Assembly: GCA_016200585.1 (NCBI GenBank)
Contig: JACQEN010000310.1
Location: 1-37,254, forward strand
Length of the DNA stretch: 37,254 nucleotides
Direction: 5' to 3'
Origin: Deltaproteobacteria bacterium
GTDB taxonomy: Bacteria > Desulfobacterota > Binatia > HRBIN30
Under the pieces are notes generated by a model that had not been told where the DNA came from, did not search any database, and saw only the letters and a list, made by a program, of their open reading frames with translations. The position numbers and the translations under genes are program-made. Below, piece by piece: positions 16,429-25,086 of this stretch; the first letter of the stretch is position 1; each line of letters opens with the position of its first letter.

Positions 16429-17457
16429 ATGCGCGCCGCAGTCATGCGTAACAAGAAGTTGGTCGTCGACACCGTTCCGGATCCAACCCCAAGCGACGGC
16501 GAGGTGTTGGTCAAGACGCTGGCTTGCGGCATTTGCGGCTCCGATCTGCACGCCTTGAAGTTCGCCGATCAAATGGTCGAAACGGCACGCGAGAGCGGCG
16601 CGCCGTTTTCGCTCGATGTCGGGCGCGACGTCGTCATGGGCCACGAGTTCTGCTGCGAGGTCGTCGACTTCGGGCCGAACAACTACACGACTCTCAAGGC
16701 CGGAGAGCGCGTCGTGTCGATGCCGCTGATCTTCCGCAACGGTGCCATGCAAGCCGTCGGCTACTCGAACGATGTGCCGGGCGGCTACGGTGAGCTCATG
16801 ACCCTTTCGGGTGCGATGCTGCTGGCGGTGCCGAACGGCCTGGCGACCGAGTACGCGGCGATGACCGAGCCGATGGCCGTGGGTCTGCACGCCGTGAACA
16901 AGGCGCGCCTCGAGGCGCACGACGCGCCGCTGGTCATCGGCTGCGGTCCAGTCGGACTCGCCGTCATTGCCGCGTTGAAGCTGAAGGGCAGCGAGCCGAT
17001 CGTTGCCGCCGACTATTCACCGAAGCGCCGGGCGCTGGCGCAGAAGATGGGGGCGCACGTCGTCGTCGATCCGGCGCAGCAACCGACCTTCGAAGCCTAC
17101 CGCCAGGCGGCCGACCTGCGCCCGTCGGTCATCTTCGAGTGCGTCGGAGTGCCCGGCATGTTGCAACAGATCCTACGGCAAGCACCGCTCGGCGCCCGCA
17201 TCGTCGTCGCCGGCGTTTGCATGGAACCGGACACCATCAAGCCGGCGCTCGGCATCAACAAAGAGCTGAACATCCAATTCGTCCTCGGCTACACGCCCGA
17301 CGAATTCGCCGCGACGCTGCGCCATCTCTCCGAAGGCGCGATCGACGTGGCGCCGCTGGTGACCGGCAAGGTCGGCGTCGCCGAGGTTCCACAGGCGTTC
17401 GAGACCCTGGCGAACCCGGAAGCGCACGCCAAGATCATCGTCGAGCCGTGGCGTTGA
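16429..17457 (+). CDS. Zinc-type medium-chain alcohol dehydrogenase (MDR superfamily)
   Basis: 342-residue cytoplasmic NAD(P)-dependent oxidoreductase. Catalytic zinc ligands are visible: Cys36 in CGICGSD, His72-Glu73 in MGHEF, and Glu in MTEPMAVGLHAV. The dinucleotide fold has VIGCGPVGLAVIAALKLKG, and an acidic residue at the end of the second strand (IVAADYS) favours NAD over NADP. The four-cysteine structural zinc loop of classical ADHs is missing: the position reads GERVVSMPLIFRNGAMQ. This is common in some MDR subfamilies. AAGGAG 7-12 nt upstream sets the start. The substrate cannot be assigned. It diverges from the giant repeat protein gene and is followed by the cytochrome gene. Confidence 0.9.
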   Translation: MRAAVMRNKKLVVDTVPDPTPSDGEVLVKTLACGICGSDLHALKFADQMVETARESGAPFSLDVGRDVVMGHEFCCEVVDFGPNNYTTLKAGERVVSMPLIFRNGAMQAVGYSNDVPGGYGELMTLSGAMLLAVPNGLATEYAAMTEPMAVGLHAVNKARLEAHDAPLVIGCGPVGLAVIAALKLKGSEPIVAADYSPKRRALAQKMGAHVVVDPAQQPTFEAYRQAADLRPSVIFECVGVPGMLQQILRQAPLGARIVVAGVCMEPDTIKPALGINKELNIQFVLGYTPDEFAATLRHLSEGAIDVAPLVTGKVGVAEVPQAFETLANPEAHAKIIVEPWR

Positions 17458-17471
17458 TTCCGAAGAGAACG

Positions 17472-17492
17472 TCACCACGAAGTGCACGAAGG
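17472..17492 (+). repeat. CCACGAAG-type short repeat, third arm copy
   Basis: TCACCACGAAGTGCACGAAGG matches the iterated CCACGAAG/CACGAAGG words of the 10061-10130 element (both contain TCACCACGAAG). Here it has no inverted partner. It lies between the dehydrogenase stop and the TTG start of the cytochrome gene, and its CGAAGG end may serve as the ribosome-binding site. Confidence 0.5.
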
Positions 17493-17498
17493 TTCATC

Positions 17499-20400
17499 TT
17501 GAGCCTTTGCAAGACTTTGGTAATCGCTCTGGGGTGGATCGCCTCCGCCGCATGCACCGTCGCCTCCCTTGCATCGCCGGCGACGGCGGTCTTTTACGAA
17601 TTTGAGTCGGGCCAAGTGCGACCGCTGGCGTTGTCTCCGGACCGAACGCATCTATTTGCGGTCAATACGCCCGACGCGCGTCTGGAGATCTTTTCGATCG
17701 ATGGCGGGTCGTTGACCCATCAGGGCTCGGTGCCCGTGGGACTCGAACCGGTCGCGGTCGCGGCCCGTACCAACACGGAAGTGTGGGTCGTCAATCTGCT
17801 TTCCGACAGCGTCAGCATCGTCGACATCGCCTCCAACCCGCCGCGCATCGTGCGCACGTTGCTGGTCGGCGACGAGCCGCACGACATCGTCTTCGGCGGC
17901 CCGCGCGATGGCGCCTTCTTTACGCGCGCGTTCATCACCACGGCGCGACGCGGCCAGAACCTGCCGGCATCCGTAGCCGCGAATCTCGTGACTCCCGGAA
18001 CGCCACGCGCTCTGGTCTGGGTGTTCGCCGCCGCCTCCCTTGGCGACAGTATCGGCGGTACGCCGATCAACATCGTCGAGCTCTTCGGTGATACACCGCG
18101 CGCTTTGGCGGTTTCGCCCGACGGCGCCAGCGTCTACGCCGCCGTCTTTCAATCTGGCAACGAAACGACGACCGTCTCCGAAGGCGCGGTGTGCAACGGC
18201 GGCAGCGGCGCAGCGCCGTGCACTGTCGACGGGATCCAGGTTCCGGGCGGTATGCCCAACGCGCAAGTTCCGGGCGGCTTGCCGGCGCCCAACCGCAACG
18301 TGGAGAATGTTCTCGGTCCGGAAGTCGGATTGATCGTCAAGCTCAATCGCGGCAATGGCCAATGGCAAGATCAGCTCGGACGCAACTGGACGAACGCCGT
18401 GCGTTTCAACCTGCCCGACCTCGACGTCTTCAAGATCGATGCGGCCGCGAGCCCACCGGTTCAGTCGGCGGCCTACGCCCACGTCGGCACCGTGCTCTAC
18501 AACATGGTGGTCAATCCGGACGACGGCAAACTCCTCGTGAGCAACACCGAGGCGCGCAATGAAGTGCGCTTCGAAGGTCCGGGTATCCTCGGCACCACGG
18601 TGCGCGGCCATCTCCACGAAGCGCGCATCACCGTAATCGACAGCAACTCGGTTGCACCGCGCCACCTCAACAAACACCTCGTCGCTCTACCGCAGGGGTA
18701 CCGCACGACCCCGATACCGGCGGTCATGAAGGCAGCGAGCTTGGCCACGCCGACCGACATGGTCATCGGCAGCGACGGGACTCTGTACGTCGCGGCCTTC
18801 GGCTCGAGCCAGGTCGGTACCTTCAACGTTGCTACCTTGGAAAACGACTCGTTCACGCCCGATGTGGCGTCGCACATCGACGTCAGCGGCGGTGGTCCCT
18901 CGGGGTTGGCGCTCGACGAGGCCCATTCACGGTTGTACGTCCTGACGCGTTTCGACAACTCCATAAAGGCCATCGACACGAGCAACAGACGCGAGGTGGC
19001 GCAATTCCCGCTCTTCAATCCTGAGCCGCCGTCGGTCACACGAGGGCGGCGGTTTCTCTACGACGCGCAGCTCACGTCGAGTAACGGCGAGGCGTCGTGC
19101 GCCGGCTGCCACGTCTTCGGCGACTTCGACAGCCTGGCCTGGGATCTCGGCAATCCCGACGACATCGTCAAACCCGGCAACAATCCACTCGGTCCGATCG
19201 GCGACTTTGTTCCCTTCCATCCGCTCAAGGGTCCGATGACCACGCAGACCCTGCGCGGCTTGGAGCACGATGGGCCGATGCACTGGCGTGGCGACCGCAG
19301 CGGCGCGCAGTACGCTGGGGATGAAGGCGGCTTGGATACGCAGCTGGCGTTCAAAGCCTTCAACGTAGCGTTTGGCGGCTTGTTGGGCCGCGACGAAGGC
19401 CCCATCTCCGACGCCGACATGCAAGCCTTCACGGACTTCGCGCTGCAGATCGTCATGCCGCCCAATCCGGTCCGCAGCCTCGACAATCAACTGAACAGCG
19501 TACAGGCCGGCGGGCGCGATATCTTTCTCAATCGCGCCGTTTCCGATGGTGTGGTGGCGTGCAGAGGATGTCACACGCTCGATCCGTCGAAGGGCTTCTT
19601 CGGTACTCCCGGACGCACGACGTTCGAAGGCGAGACGCAACAATTCAAAGTTCCGCAACTGCGCAACATGTACGCCAAGGTCGGCATGTTCGGCATGACC
19701 GATCCCAGCTTCAACGATTTGCCGCTGGCCGACCGTCAATTCCAGGGCGATCAGGTGCGTGGCTTCGGCTTCACGCACGACGGCAGCGTTGCGCGTGTGC
19801 TCGACTTCCTTCATTCCGCCATCTTCCGGCTCAGCGAGGACGATCGTTCCCAGCTCGAGCAGTTCATGATGGCATTCAACACCACGTTTGCTCCGATCGT
19901 TGGACAACAAGTTACTTTGACCGCAAGCAACGCGGAAGCAGTGAACCCACGGGTAGACCTGATGCTGGCGCGGGCGATGACCGACTACGTGTTGGTCAAC
20001 CAACCTGGCTCCAAGGAGTGCGATCTCATCGTCAAGGCGACGATCAACGGTCAGGCGCGCGGCTACCTGCTGGATGCAACGACCGGGTTGTTCCGCAGCG
20101 ATCGCGCGCTTGAGCCGATGGTGAGTGATGCTCAACTGCGAACGTTGGCGGCCAACCCCGGGCAGGAGGTGACATACACTTGCGCGCCGCCGGGTTCGGG
20201 TTGGCGTCTGGCGTTGGATCGTGACGGCGACGGATTCCTCGACCGTGACGAGCTCGATGCCGGCTCCGACGTTGCCAATGCTGCCGACGTGCCGGCTAGT
20301 GGCACACCGGTCCCGACCCCCGCGTTCATGCCGACTCCGACTCCCTCACCGGTGATTGCCTGTGTCGGCGACTGCGACAAAGACGGTGAGGTGACCGTCA

Positions 20401-20561
20401 GTGAAGTCATGACCGGCGTGAATATCGCTCTCGGCAGCCGCGACTTGACGACGTGCTTGTCGTTCGATCGCAACCGCGACGGCTCGGTGACGGTGGATGA
20501 GCTGCTCGAAGCGGTGCGAATTGTTCTCGGCGACGACGTCGTGACGTGTAATCTGGGCTGA
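17499..20561 (+). CDS. Exported beta-propeller / di-heme cytochrome c with C-terminal EF-hand pair
   Basis: A TTG at 17499 is the likely start: CGAAGG lies 6 nt upstream and a signal peptide follows (LSLCKTLVIALGWIASAACT... to about residue 27). No ATG fits. Residues about 30-480 form a YVTN/WD-like propeller (HLFAVNTPDARLEIFSIDG, VWVVNLLSDSVSIVDI, RLYVLTRFDNSIKAIDT). Then comes a cytochrome-c-peroxidase-like part with two CXXCH motifs, CAGCH (about 534) and CRGCH (about 688), and QTLRGLEHDGPMHWRGDR. The tail has DGDGFLDRDELDAGSD, a TPVPTP linker and a C-terminal dockerin/EF-hand-like pair (CVGDCDKDGEVTVSEVM ... DRNRDGSVTVDELLEAV, 955-1020), a module frequent in Binatia exported proteins. Likely periplasmic or surface redox protein; substrate unknown. 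Confidence 0.86.
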   Translation: MSLCKTLVIALGWIASAACTVASLASPATAVFYEFESGQVRPLALSPDRTHLFAVNTPDARLEIFSIDGGSLTHQGSVPVGLEPVAVAARTNTEVWVVNLLSDSVSIVDIASNPPRIVRTLLVGDEPHDIVFGGPRDGAFFTRAFITTARRGQNLPASVAANLVTPGTPRALVWVFAAASLGDSIGGTPINIVELFGDTPRALAVSPDGASVYAAVFQSGNETTTVSEGAVCNGGSGAAPCTVDGIQVPGGMPNAQVPGGLPAPNRNVENVLGPEVGLIVKLNRGNGQWQDQLGRNWTNAVRFNLPDLDVFKIDAAASPPVQSAAYAHVGTVLYNMVVNPDDGKLLVSNTEARNEVRFEGPGILGTTVRGHLHEARITVIDSNSVAPRHLNKHLVALPQGYRTTPIPAVMKAASLATPTDMVIGSDGTLYVAAFGSSQVGTFNVATLENDSFTPDVASHIDVSGGGPSGLALDEAHSRLYVLTRFDNSIKAIDTSNRREVAQFPLFNPEPPSVTRGRRFLYDAQLTSSNGEASCAGCHVFGDFDSLAWDLGNPDDIVKPGNNPLGPIGDFVPFHPLKGPMTTQTLRGLEHDGPMHWRGDRSGAQYAGDEGGLDTQLAFKAFNVAFGGLLGRDEGPISDADMQAFTDFALQIVMPPNPVRSLDNQLNSVQAGGRDIFLNRAVSDGVVACRGCHTLDPSKGFFGTPGRTTFEGETQQFKVPQLRNMYAKVGMFGMTDPSFNDLPLADRQFQGDQVRGFGFTHDGSVARVLDFLHSAIFRLSEDDRSQLEQFMMAFNTTFAPIVGQQVTLTASNAEAVNPRVDLMLARAMTDYVLVNQPGSKECDLIVKATINGQARGYLLDATTGLFRSDRALEPMVSDAQLRTLAANPGQEVTYTCAPPGSGWRLALDRDGDGFLDRDELDAGSDVANAADVPASGTPVPTPAFMPTPTPSPVIACVGDCDKDGEVTVSEVMTGVNIALGSRDLTTCLSFDRNRDGSVTVDELLEAVRIVLGDDVVTCNLG

Positions 20562-20623
20562 ACGTCCTGCGCCACGGTGTGGACCCTGGACGACCGCTGC
20601 AACGGCTCGACGCAAGTCGCTGT

Positions 20624-21619
20624 TCAGCCGCCAAATCCAACGAAGCGTAGCGCTTCGACGATCAGAATCGCGATCAGTGCCGTACAGGGCACGGTAAGGA
20701 TCCATGCCCAAACGACGCGACCGGCGACGCCCCAGCGCACCGCCGACAAGCGTCGTGTTGCGCCGACGCCGATGATGGCTCCGGTGATGGTGTGCGTCGT
20801 GCTCACCGGAATGCCGGCGGTGGCGGCTCCGATCAGGGTCAATGCCCCCGCGGTTTCGGCGCAGAAGCCGCCGTAAGGCTGCAGCTTGGTGATGCTCATG
20901 CCCATGGTTTTGACGATGCGCCATCCGCCCAACATCGTGCCCAGGGCAATCGCGGCGTGACAAGTCAGGATGACCCACATCGGTACGTAGAACGTCGGGC
21001 CGAGGTAGCCGGCGGAGAACAGTAGGATCGAGATGATCCCCATCGTTTTCTGATCGTCGTTGGTACCGTGTCCGAGGCTGTAGAACGCAGCCGAGACGAG
21101 TTGCAGGCGGCGGAAAAGGGTGTCGACGCGTAGCGGCGTGGCGTTGCGTACCAAACGCAAGACGATGGCCGTCAACAACATTCCGAGAATCAAACCTACC
21201 GTCGGCGAAATCACGATGAAGGTGAGCACGCGGGTGATTCCCGACATGATCACCGCTTGCGGACCGGCGGCGGCAATCGCTGCCCCGGCAAATCCAGCGA
21301 TCAACGCATGCGACGAACTGGTCGGTAGGCCGTAGTACCAGGTGATGATGTCCCAGGCGATCGCCGCGGCGAGGCCCGCGAAGACGACCAGCGGTGTCAC
21401 CGCGCTCGGATCGATGATGCCCTTGCCGATCGTCGTCGCGACTTGGACCCCGAAACCAAATGCCGCGATAAAATTGAAAAACGCCGCCCAGGCTACGGCT
21501 TGCCGCGGCGTCAGGACGCGTGTCGAGACGACGGTTGCCACCGAGTTCGCCGCATCATGAAAACCGTTCATGAAGTCGAACAAGAGGGCGACGACGATGA
21601 GGAAGAGGATCAAGATCAT
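20624..21619 (-). CDS. pit: PiT-family inorganic phosphate transporter
   Basis: 331-residue inner-membrane symporter, normally taking up phosphate (as metal-phosphate or with protons/Na+). The two duplicated family signatures are present: FMNGFHDAANSVATVVSTRVLTPRQAV near the N-terminus and FYSLGHGTNDDQKTMGIISI in the middle. GIPVSTTHTITGAIIGVGATRR follows in the C-terminal half, with about ten hydrophobic segments. The length fits the short PiT type. It lies 39 bp downstream of the DUF47 gene on the same strand, the standard pairing for low-affinity phosphate uptake. Convergent with the cytochrome gene. Confidence 0.93.
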   Translation of the reverse strand: MILILFLIVVALLFDFMNGFHDAANSVATVVSTRVLTPRQAVAWAAFFNFIAAFGFGVQVATTIGKGIIDPSAVTPLVVFAGLAAAIAWDIITWYYGLPTSSSHALIAGFAGAAIAAAGPQAVIMSGITRVLTFIVISPTVGLILGMLLTAIVLRLVRNATPLRVDTLFRRLQLVSAAFYSLGHGTNDDQKTMGIISILLFSAGYLGPTFYVPMWVILTCHAAIALGTMLGGWRIVKTMGMSITKLQPYGGFCAETAGALTLIGAATAGIPVSTTHTITGAIIGVGATRRLSAVRWGVAGRVVWAWILTVPCTALIAILIVEALRFVGFGG

Positions 21620-21658
21620 CGGTACGGTGCGTCGCGAATTTGCAGTGGTCGGACGGAA

Positions 21659-22288
21659 TCAGGTGTATTCGAGCGCTACGCCTTCGAGAACGTTGGCGAC
21701 GTCTTCACATCGATCCACAGCGTCTTCGAGGAAGTCGTAGATTTCTTTCAGCTTGATGACCGTGATCGGGTCGCGATTGCCATTGAACAACCGGCCCAGG
21801 GTACTGCGCAGCAGCGTATCGCCCTCGTTTTCGAGACGATTGATTTCGGTGCAGATGCGCAGCAGACCATCGCGATCCTTGAGGTTGCGCAGGCAAGTCA
21901 TGGCGCGGTGAACTTGCGTTACCGATTCGACGAGCACCTCGCTGAGTTGGATCGCGTCGGTGTCGGGTCCTTCAATCTTGTAGAGCCAAACCCGTTCCGA
22001 GGTAGCTTCAATGAGGTCGAGGATGTCGTCGAGGCGTGTGATCAAGCGATGGATGTCGCCGCGATCGAAGGGCGTCACAAAGGTTTTGTGCAAGGTCTCG
22101 ACGGCGTTGTGAGTAATTTGGTCGCCCTCATGCTCGACCTCGGCGATGCGCCGCGATTGTGCGGCGACGTCACCCGGCGTCGTCAGCATCGTTTGCAGTA
22201 GCTTGGCCGCTTCCAAGGTCTTCTCCGCGTGGCGCTCGAACATTTCGAAGAAGCCTTTACCTTCGCTGGGAAACAATCGGGCTAACAT
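21659..22288 (-). CDS. DUF47/PhoU-like Pit accessory protein (TIGR00153 family)
   Basis: 209-residue all-helical cytoplasmic protein. The family pattern is clear: MLARLFPSEGKGFFEMFERHA, IAEVEHEGDQITHNAVETLHKTFVTPFDRGDIHRLITRLDDILDLIE, and INRLENEGDTLLRSTLGRLF ... VIKLKEIYDFLEDAVDRCEDVANVLE. The E-x-E-x-x-x-D metal-binding type motifs (EVEHEGD, RLENEGD) of PhoU folds are both kept. It is the promoter-proximal gene of the pair with the PiT transporter and is thought to modulate it. A weak Pho-box-like repeat lies 30 bp upstream. Confidence 0.92.
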   Translation of the reverse strand: MLARLFPSEGKGFFEMFERHAEKTLEAAKLLQTMLTTPGDVAAQSRRIAEVEHEGDQITHNAVETLHKTFVTPFDRGDIHRLITRLDDILDLIEATSERVWLYKIEGPDTDAIQLSEVLVESVTQVHRAMTCLRNLKDRDGLLRICTEINRLENEGDTLLRSTLGRLFNGNRDPITVIKLKEIYDFLEDAVDRCEDVANVLEGVALEYT

Positions 22289-22319
22289 GGCGCGCGGATA
22301 CTAGTGCCCTGCAACATTC

Positions 22320-22337
22320 CTGTAAAGCGACCGTAAC
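22320..22337. promoter_or_regulatory. Weak Pho-box-like direct repeat
   Basis: CTGTAAAGCGACCGTAAC contains TGTAA and CGTAA 11 bp apart, the spacing of PhoB half-sites (consensus CTGTCA-type). I count 11 of 18 matches, which is not convincing alone. The location just upstream of a phosphate-transport operon is what makes it worth recording. The rest of the 22289-22464 gap shows nothing. Confidence 0.2.
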
Positions 22338-22464
22338 AAATTGGGCGGGAGAGGGGCCGTCTCGAAGCCCCCTACGCCCGACACCAAACGTTCGCCGAGC
22401 TTGGTGGACCGTTCATTCTCGTTGCTTTCGAGTCATCAATTGGTCATGAGTGGCGCCTCATACG

Positions 22465-23796
22465 ATGGCGCAATCGAAGCTCAACCACGGCTGGCGCATT
22501 TTCCGGCGCAGCACGCAGATGGTGTACGCCGGACTCTTTGCGGCGGCGGTCTTTGTGCGCGAGTGGGTGCGGCGCCGCGGTGGCGAAGCGCCGGCGATGC
22601 ATGCGGCCGGCCGGGCGTTCGTGCGGCTGGCCACACAACTGGGCGCGACGTTCATCAAGATTGGGCAGATTGCGTCGACGCGCGGCGACCTGTTGCCGCG
22701 ACCCCTGATCGTCGAGCTTTCGACCCTGCAAGATCAAGTGCCGGCATTTCCGTTCGACGAGGTGCGCCGGACGATCGAAACCGAGCTGCAAGCGCCGCTC
22801 GCTCAACTGTTCTCGTCTTTCGATGAGCAGCCGGTTGCGGCGGCATCGGTGGCGCAAGTGCATCGCGCTGTGTGGCGGCCGAGCGGCGAGGTCGTGGCAG
22901 TGAAGGTCCGCCGCCCCGACATTCTAGAAAAGGTGCAACTCGATCGTTCGATCTTGCTGTTCGTCGCGCGCCTGCTCGAGAAGCTCGTTCCGTCGTTGCG
23001 CCTGATCTCGCTCGAGGTGTCGATCCGTAACTTCTGCGACGCCGTGGAGCAGCAGATTCATCTGAAGAACGAAGCGGATCACAATGTGCGCTTCACGGCC
23101 AATTTTGCCGACGATCCGGATGTCCACTTTCCGCGCCTTGTACCCGACGGTTGCTCCGATGCGGTGCTGACGATGGAGTTCATTGAGGGTATCCGCGAGC
23201 CGGAGCTCGAAGCGCACGGCGCCGACATCCGCGCCATCGTCGAAGGCGGCATGCGTTGCGTCTGCCGGATGATCTTCTCGCACGGCTTCGTGCACTCCGA
23301 CCTGCACCCGGGAAACATGCGCTTCTTTCCGCCGCATCGCGTCGTGCTGCTCGATCTCGGCCTCGTCGGGTCGCTCTCCGACGCCGATCGTCTGATGACG
23401 GCGCGGACGCTGTTTGCGTTCGCCACCGGCGACGGCGTTACGGTCGCGCGCCTGTTCTACGAAAACGCTCCCTACAAAGCGGTGCAGGACTATCCCAAGT
23501 TCGAGGCGGAGATGGCGGCGATGGTGACGACGCTGCGCAGCCGCGACCTCGGCAACACCCAGGTCACCCTCGAGATCGGCCGCATCTTCGACATTCTGCG
23601 CCGTCACCACATCCAGGCGCGCGGCCACATGACGATGATCAACCTGGCGTTGATGACCGCCGAAGGTCTGGGCAAACGCCTCGATCCGGATTTGTCGCTT
23701 GCCGATGCCGCGCTTCCTTTTCTGGCCGAGGCACTCGGCGTGTCGAGCGCGGCGGGGCAGGGTTCCACGGCTCGGTTATCCAACGCGGCTCAGTGA
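22465..23796 (+). CDS. UbiB/ABC1/ADCK-family atypical kinase
   Basis: 443-residue protein of the atypical kinase family linked to isoprenoid-quinone biosynthesis or lipid homeostasis. Diagnostic elements: the KxGQ motif in FIKIGQIASTRGDLLP (about residue 63), the Ala-rich loop AAASVAQVHRA that replaces the P-loop, VVAVKVRRP with the ATP lysine (about 144), the catalytic HSDLHPGNM (about 278), and the metal-binding DLG in VVLLDLGLVG (about 297). A shorter C-terminal region without a clear transmembrane pair distinguishes it from E. coli UbiB. ATG 22465 was chosen; GTG 22450 is in frame but has no better ribosome-binding site. No quinone genes are adjacent. Confidence 0.9.
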   Translation: MAQSKLNHGWRIFRRSTQMVYAGLFAAAVFVREWVRRRGGEAPAMHAAGRAFVRLATQLGATFIKIGQIASTRGDLLPRPLIVELSTLQDQVPAFPFDEVRRTIETELQAPLAQLFSSFDEQPVAAASVAQVHRAVWRPSGEVVAVKVRRPDILEKVQLDRSILLFVARLLEKLVPSLRLISLEVSIRNFCDAVEQQIHLKNEADHNVRFTANFADDPDVHFPRLVPDGCSDAVLTMEFIEGIREPELEAHGADIRAIVEGGMRCVCRMIFSHGFVHSDLHPGNMRFFPPHRVVLLDLGLVGSLSDADRLMTARTLFAFATGDGVTVARLFYENAPYKAVQDYPKFEAEMAAMVTTLRSRDLGNTQVTLEIGRIFDILRRHHIQARGHMTMINLALMTAEGLGKRLDPDLSLADAALPFLAEALGVSSAAGQGSTARLSNAAQ

Positions 23797-23854
23797 AGGC
23801 CTCGTCGTAAGATGGAAGTCTCTTGAAGAATCCAGGTTGAAGGAGGGAATCGCA

Positions 23855-24259
23855 ATGGGAGCAACGGCTACGGCACTCATCGGCTTCGCGGGTTGGTTCG
23901 CGCTGTTGACCATCGTACTCGGTCTGTACCGGGTCGGGCTGGTCCTTTCGGGGCAGAAACAGGCGAACACCTTTGCCACCAACGGCGCCGACTTGGCACC
24001 GATCGGTCACCGGTTGACGCGGGCGCGCGACAACTGCTTCGAGACGTTACCGCTGTTCGCGGCGCTGGCGCTCGGCGCCAGTATCAGTGGCCGGCTCTCG
24101 GTTACCGATCCCCTGGCGATGTGGGTGCTCTACGCGCGCCTCGGCCAGTCGCTGACGCATATCCTTTCGACCAGTGTGCCGGCAGTGCAACTGCGCGCCA
24201 CGTTGTTCTTTGCGCAGATGTTCATCTACGCCTGGTGGGCGATTCGCCTGCTCGGGTAG
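23855..24259 (+). CDS. MAPEG-family membrane protein
   Basis: 134-residue inner-membrane protein with four hydrophobic helices. It has the bacterial MAPEG pattern: N-terminal helix, then RLTRARDNCFETLPLFAALALGA, where the R-A-x-x-N-x-x-E-x-x-P-x-F signature of the family is complete, then YARLGQSLTHILS. Eukaryotic relatives are glutathione-dependent transferases/peroxidases; the role of bacterial members is mostly untested. AAGGAGGGA lies 6 nt upstream of the ATG at 23855 and fixes the start. It follows the UbiB-like gene by 58 bp in the same direction. Confidence 0.85.
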   Translation: MGATATALIGFAGWFALLTIVLGLYRVGLVLSGQKQANTFATNGADLAPIGHRLTRARDNCFETLPLFAALALGASISGRLSVTDPLAMWVLYARLGQSLTHILSTSVPAVQLRATLFFAQMFIYAWWAIRLLG

Positions 24260-24297
24260 TTCGCTGCAAGAAGGCCGGGTTCGGAGCAGCGGGTTCG

Positions 24298-24888
24298 TCA
24301 GCCGCCGCGTGCATGCCAGCGACGGATCAGCGCCGGGACGACGATCATCACCCCGAGGCCGGCAAACGCCGCCGTTCGTGCGTCGCCGAGGAGGTTGTCG
24401 AACCACAGTGTCGAGGCCAGGCCGAGGCCGAAGTAAACCATGTCGCCGGCAATGGTGAAGAGCCAGCTGGAGACGAGTCCGAACCCCGCCCCCGCTGCCA
24501 GCGCGCGGCCGAACGGCAAACCGGCTCCGAAGGCGGTGAGAGCGATTCCGAGCGGCGCCGAGGCGCTCCCGGCCGGCATGGTGCGCGTGATCGCAGCCAT
24601 CAGGAGGGTGCCGACGCGGCTGAGGAACGGCAGGTAGCGCGCCAGCACGGCCAAGGCGATCAGCATCGGCTCGAAAATGCAGGCCAGCACGATGTCGGAA
24701 AGGAAATAGAGGATGCTCATGACGATCGGCCCGAGGCCGTCGTGGCTTCCGAGCAGCACTCCCGGCGGAATGCCCGTGCCGCCCGGAATGCAGAAGAGCA
24801 GCAGCACGCCCCACCAGCCGTGTGGCCAGCCGTCGGGTACGGGTGCCGTCGGATCCCAGGCGAGACGTTGGAGGTATTCGGCGATCAT
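24298..24888 (-). CDS. Unknown polytopic membrane protein
   Basis: About 196 residues from ATG 24888, with five or six hydrophobic segments: GWWGVLLLFCIPGG, GPIVMSILYFLSDIVLACIFEPMLIALAVLARYL, IALTAFGAGLPFGRALAAGAGFGLVSSWLFTIAGDMVYFGLGLAS and AAFAGLGVMIVVPAL. A Gly/Pro-rich loop, CIPGGTGIPPGVLLGSHDG, sits after the first helix. I do not recognise the family. It has a transporter-like look but no diagnostic motif. A TTG at 24936 is an alternative start; neither has a strong ribosome-binding site. It converges on the MAPEG gene. Confidence 0.65.
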   Translation of the reverse strand: MIAEYLQRLAWDPTAPVPDGWPHGWWGVLLLFCIPGGTGIPPGVLLGSHDGLGPIVMSILYFLSDIVLACIFEPMLIALAVLARYLPFLSRVGTLLMAAITRTMPAGSASAPLGIALTAFGAGLPFGRALAAGAGFGLVSSWLFTIAGDMVYFGLGLASTLWFDNLLGDARTAAFAGLGVMIVVPALIRRWHARGG

Positions 24889-25086
24889 GCCCGCAGCACT
24901 GCGGCGACGGCAACGACCGGCGTCGAACCTTCCCAAAAGATCGCTGGATGCGGTTTGCCTTCCAAGAGCATCCGGCCAGCATAGACGATCGGCAAAGCTT
25001 CGGTAGGTTTACAGGGCCGGAAACAACACGCTTCGTCCGGTTTCTTCACTCGGCCTTTTGCGGCCCCGCGACGCTTCGCGGTAGCC

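Noticed and set aside
18927-20135. 402-codon minus-strand open frame inside the cytochrome gene
   Set aside because: The plus-strand frame has both CXXCH motifs and propeller repeats; the antisense frame has no recognisable features.
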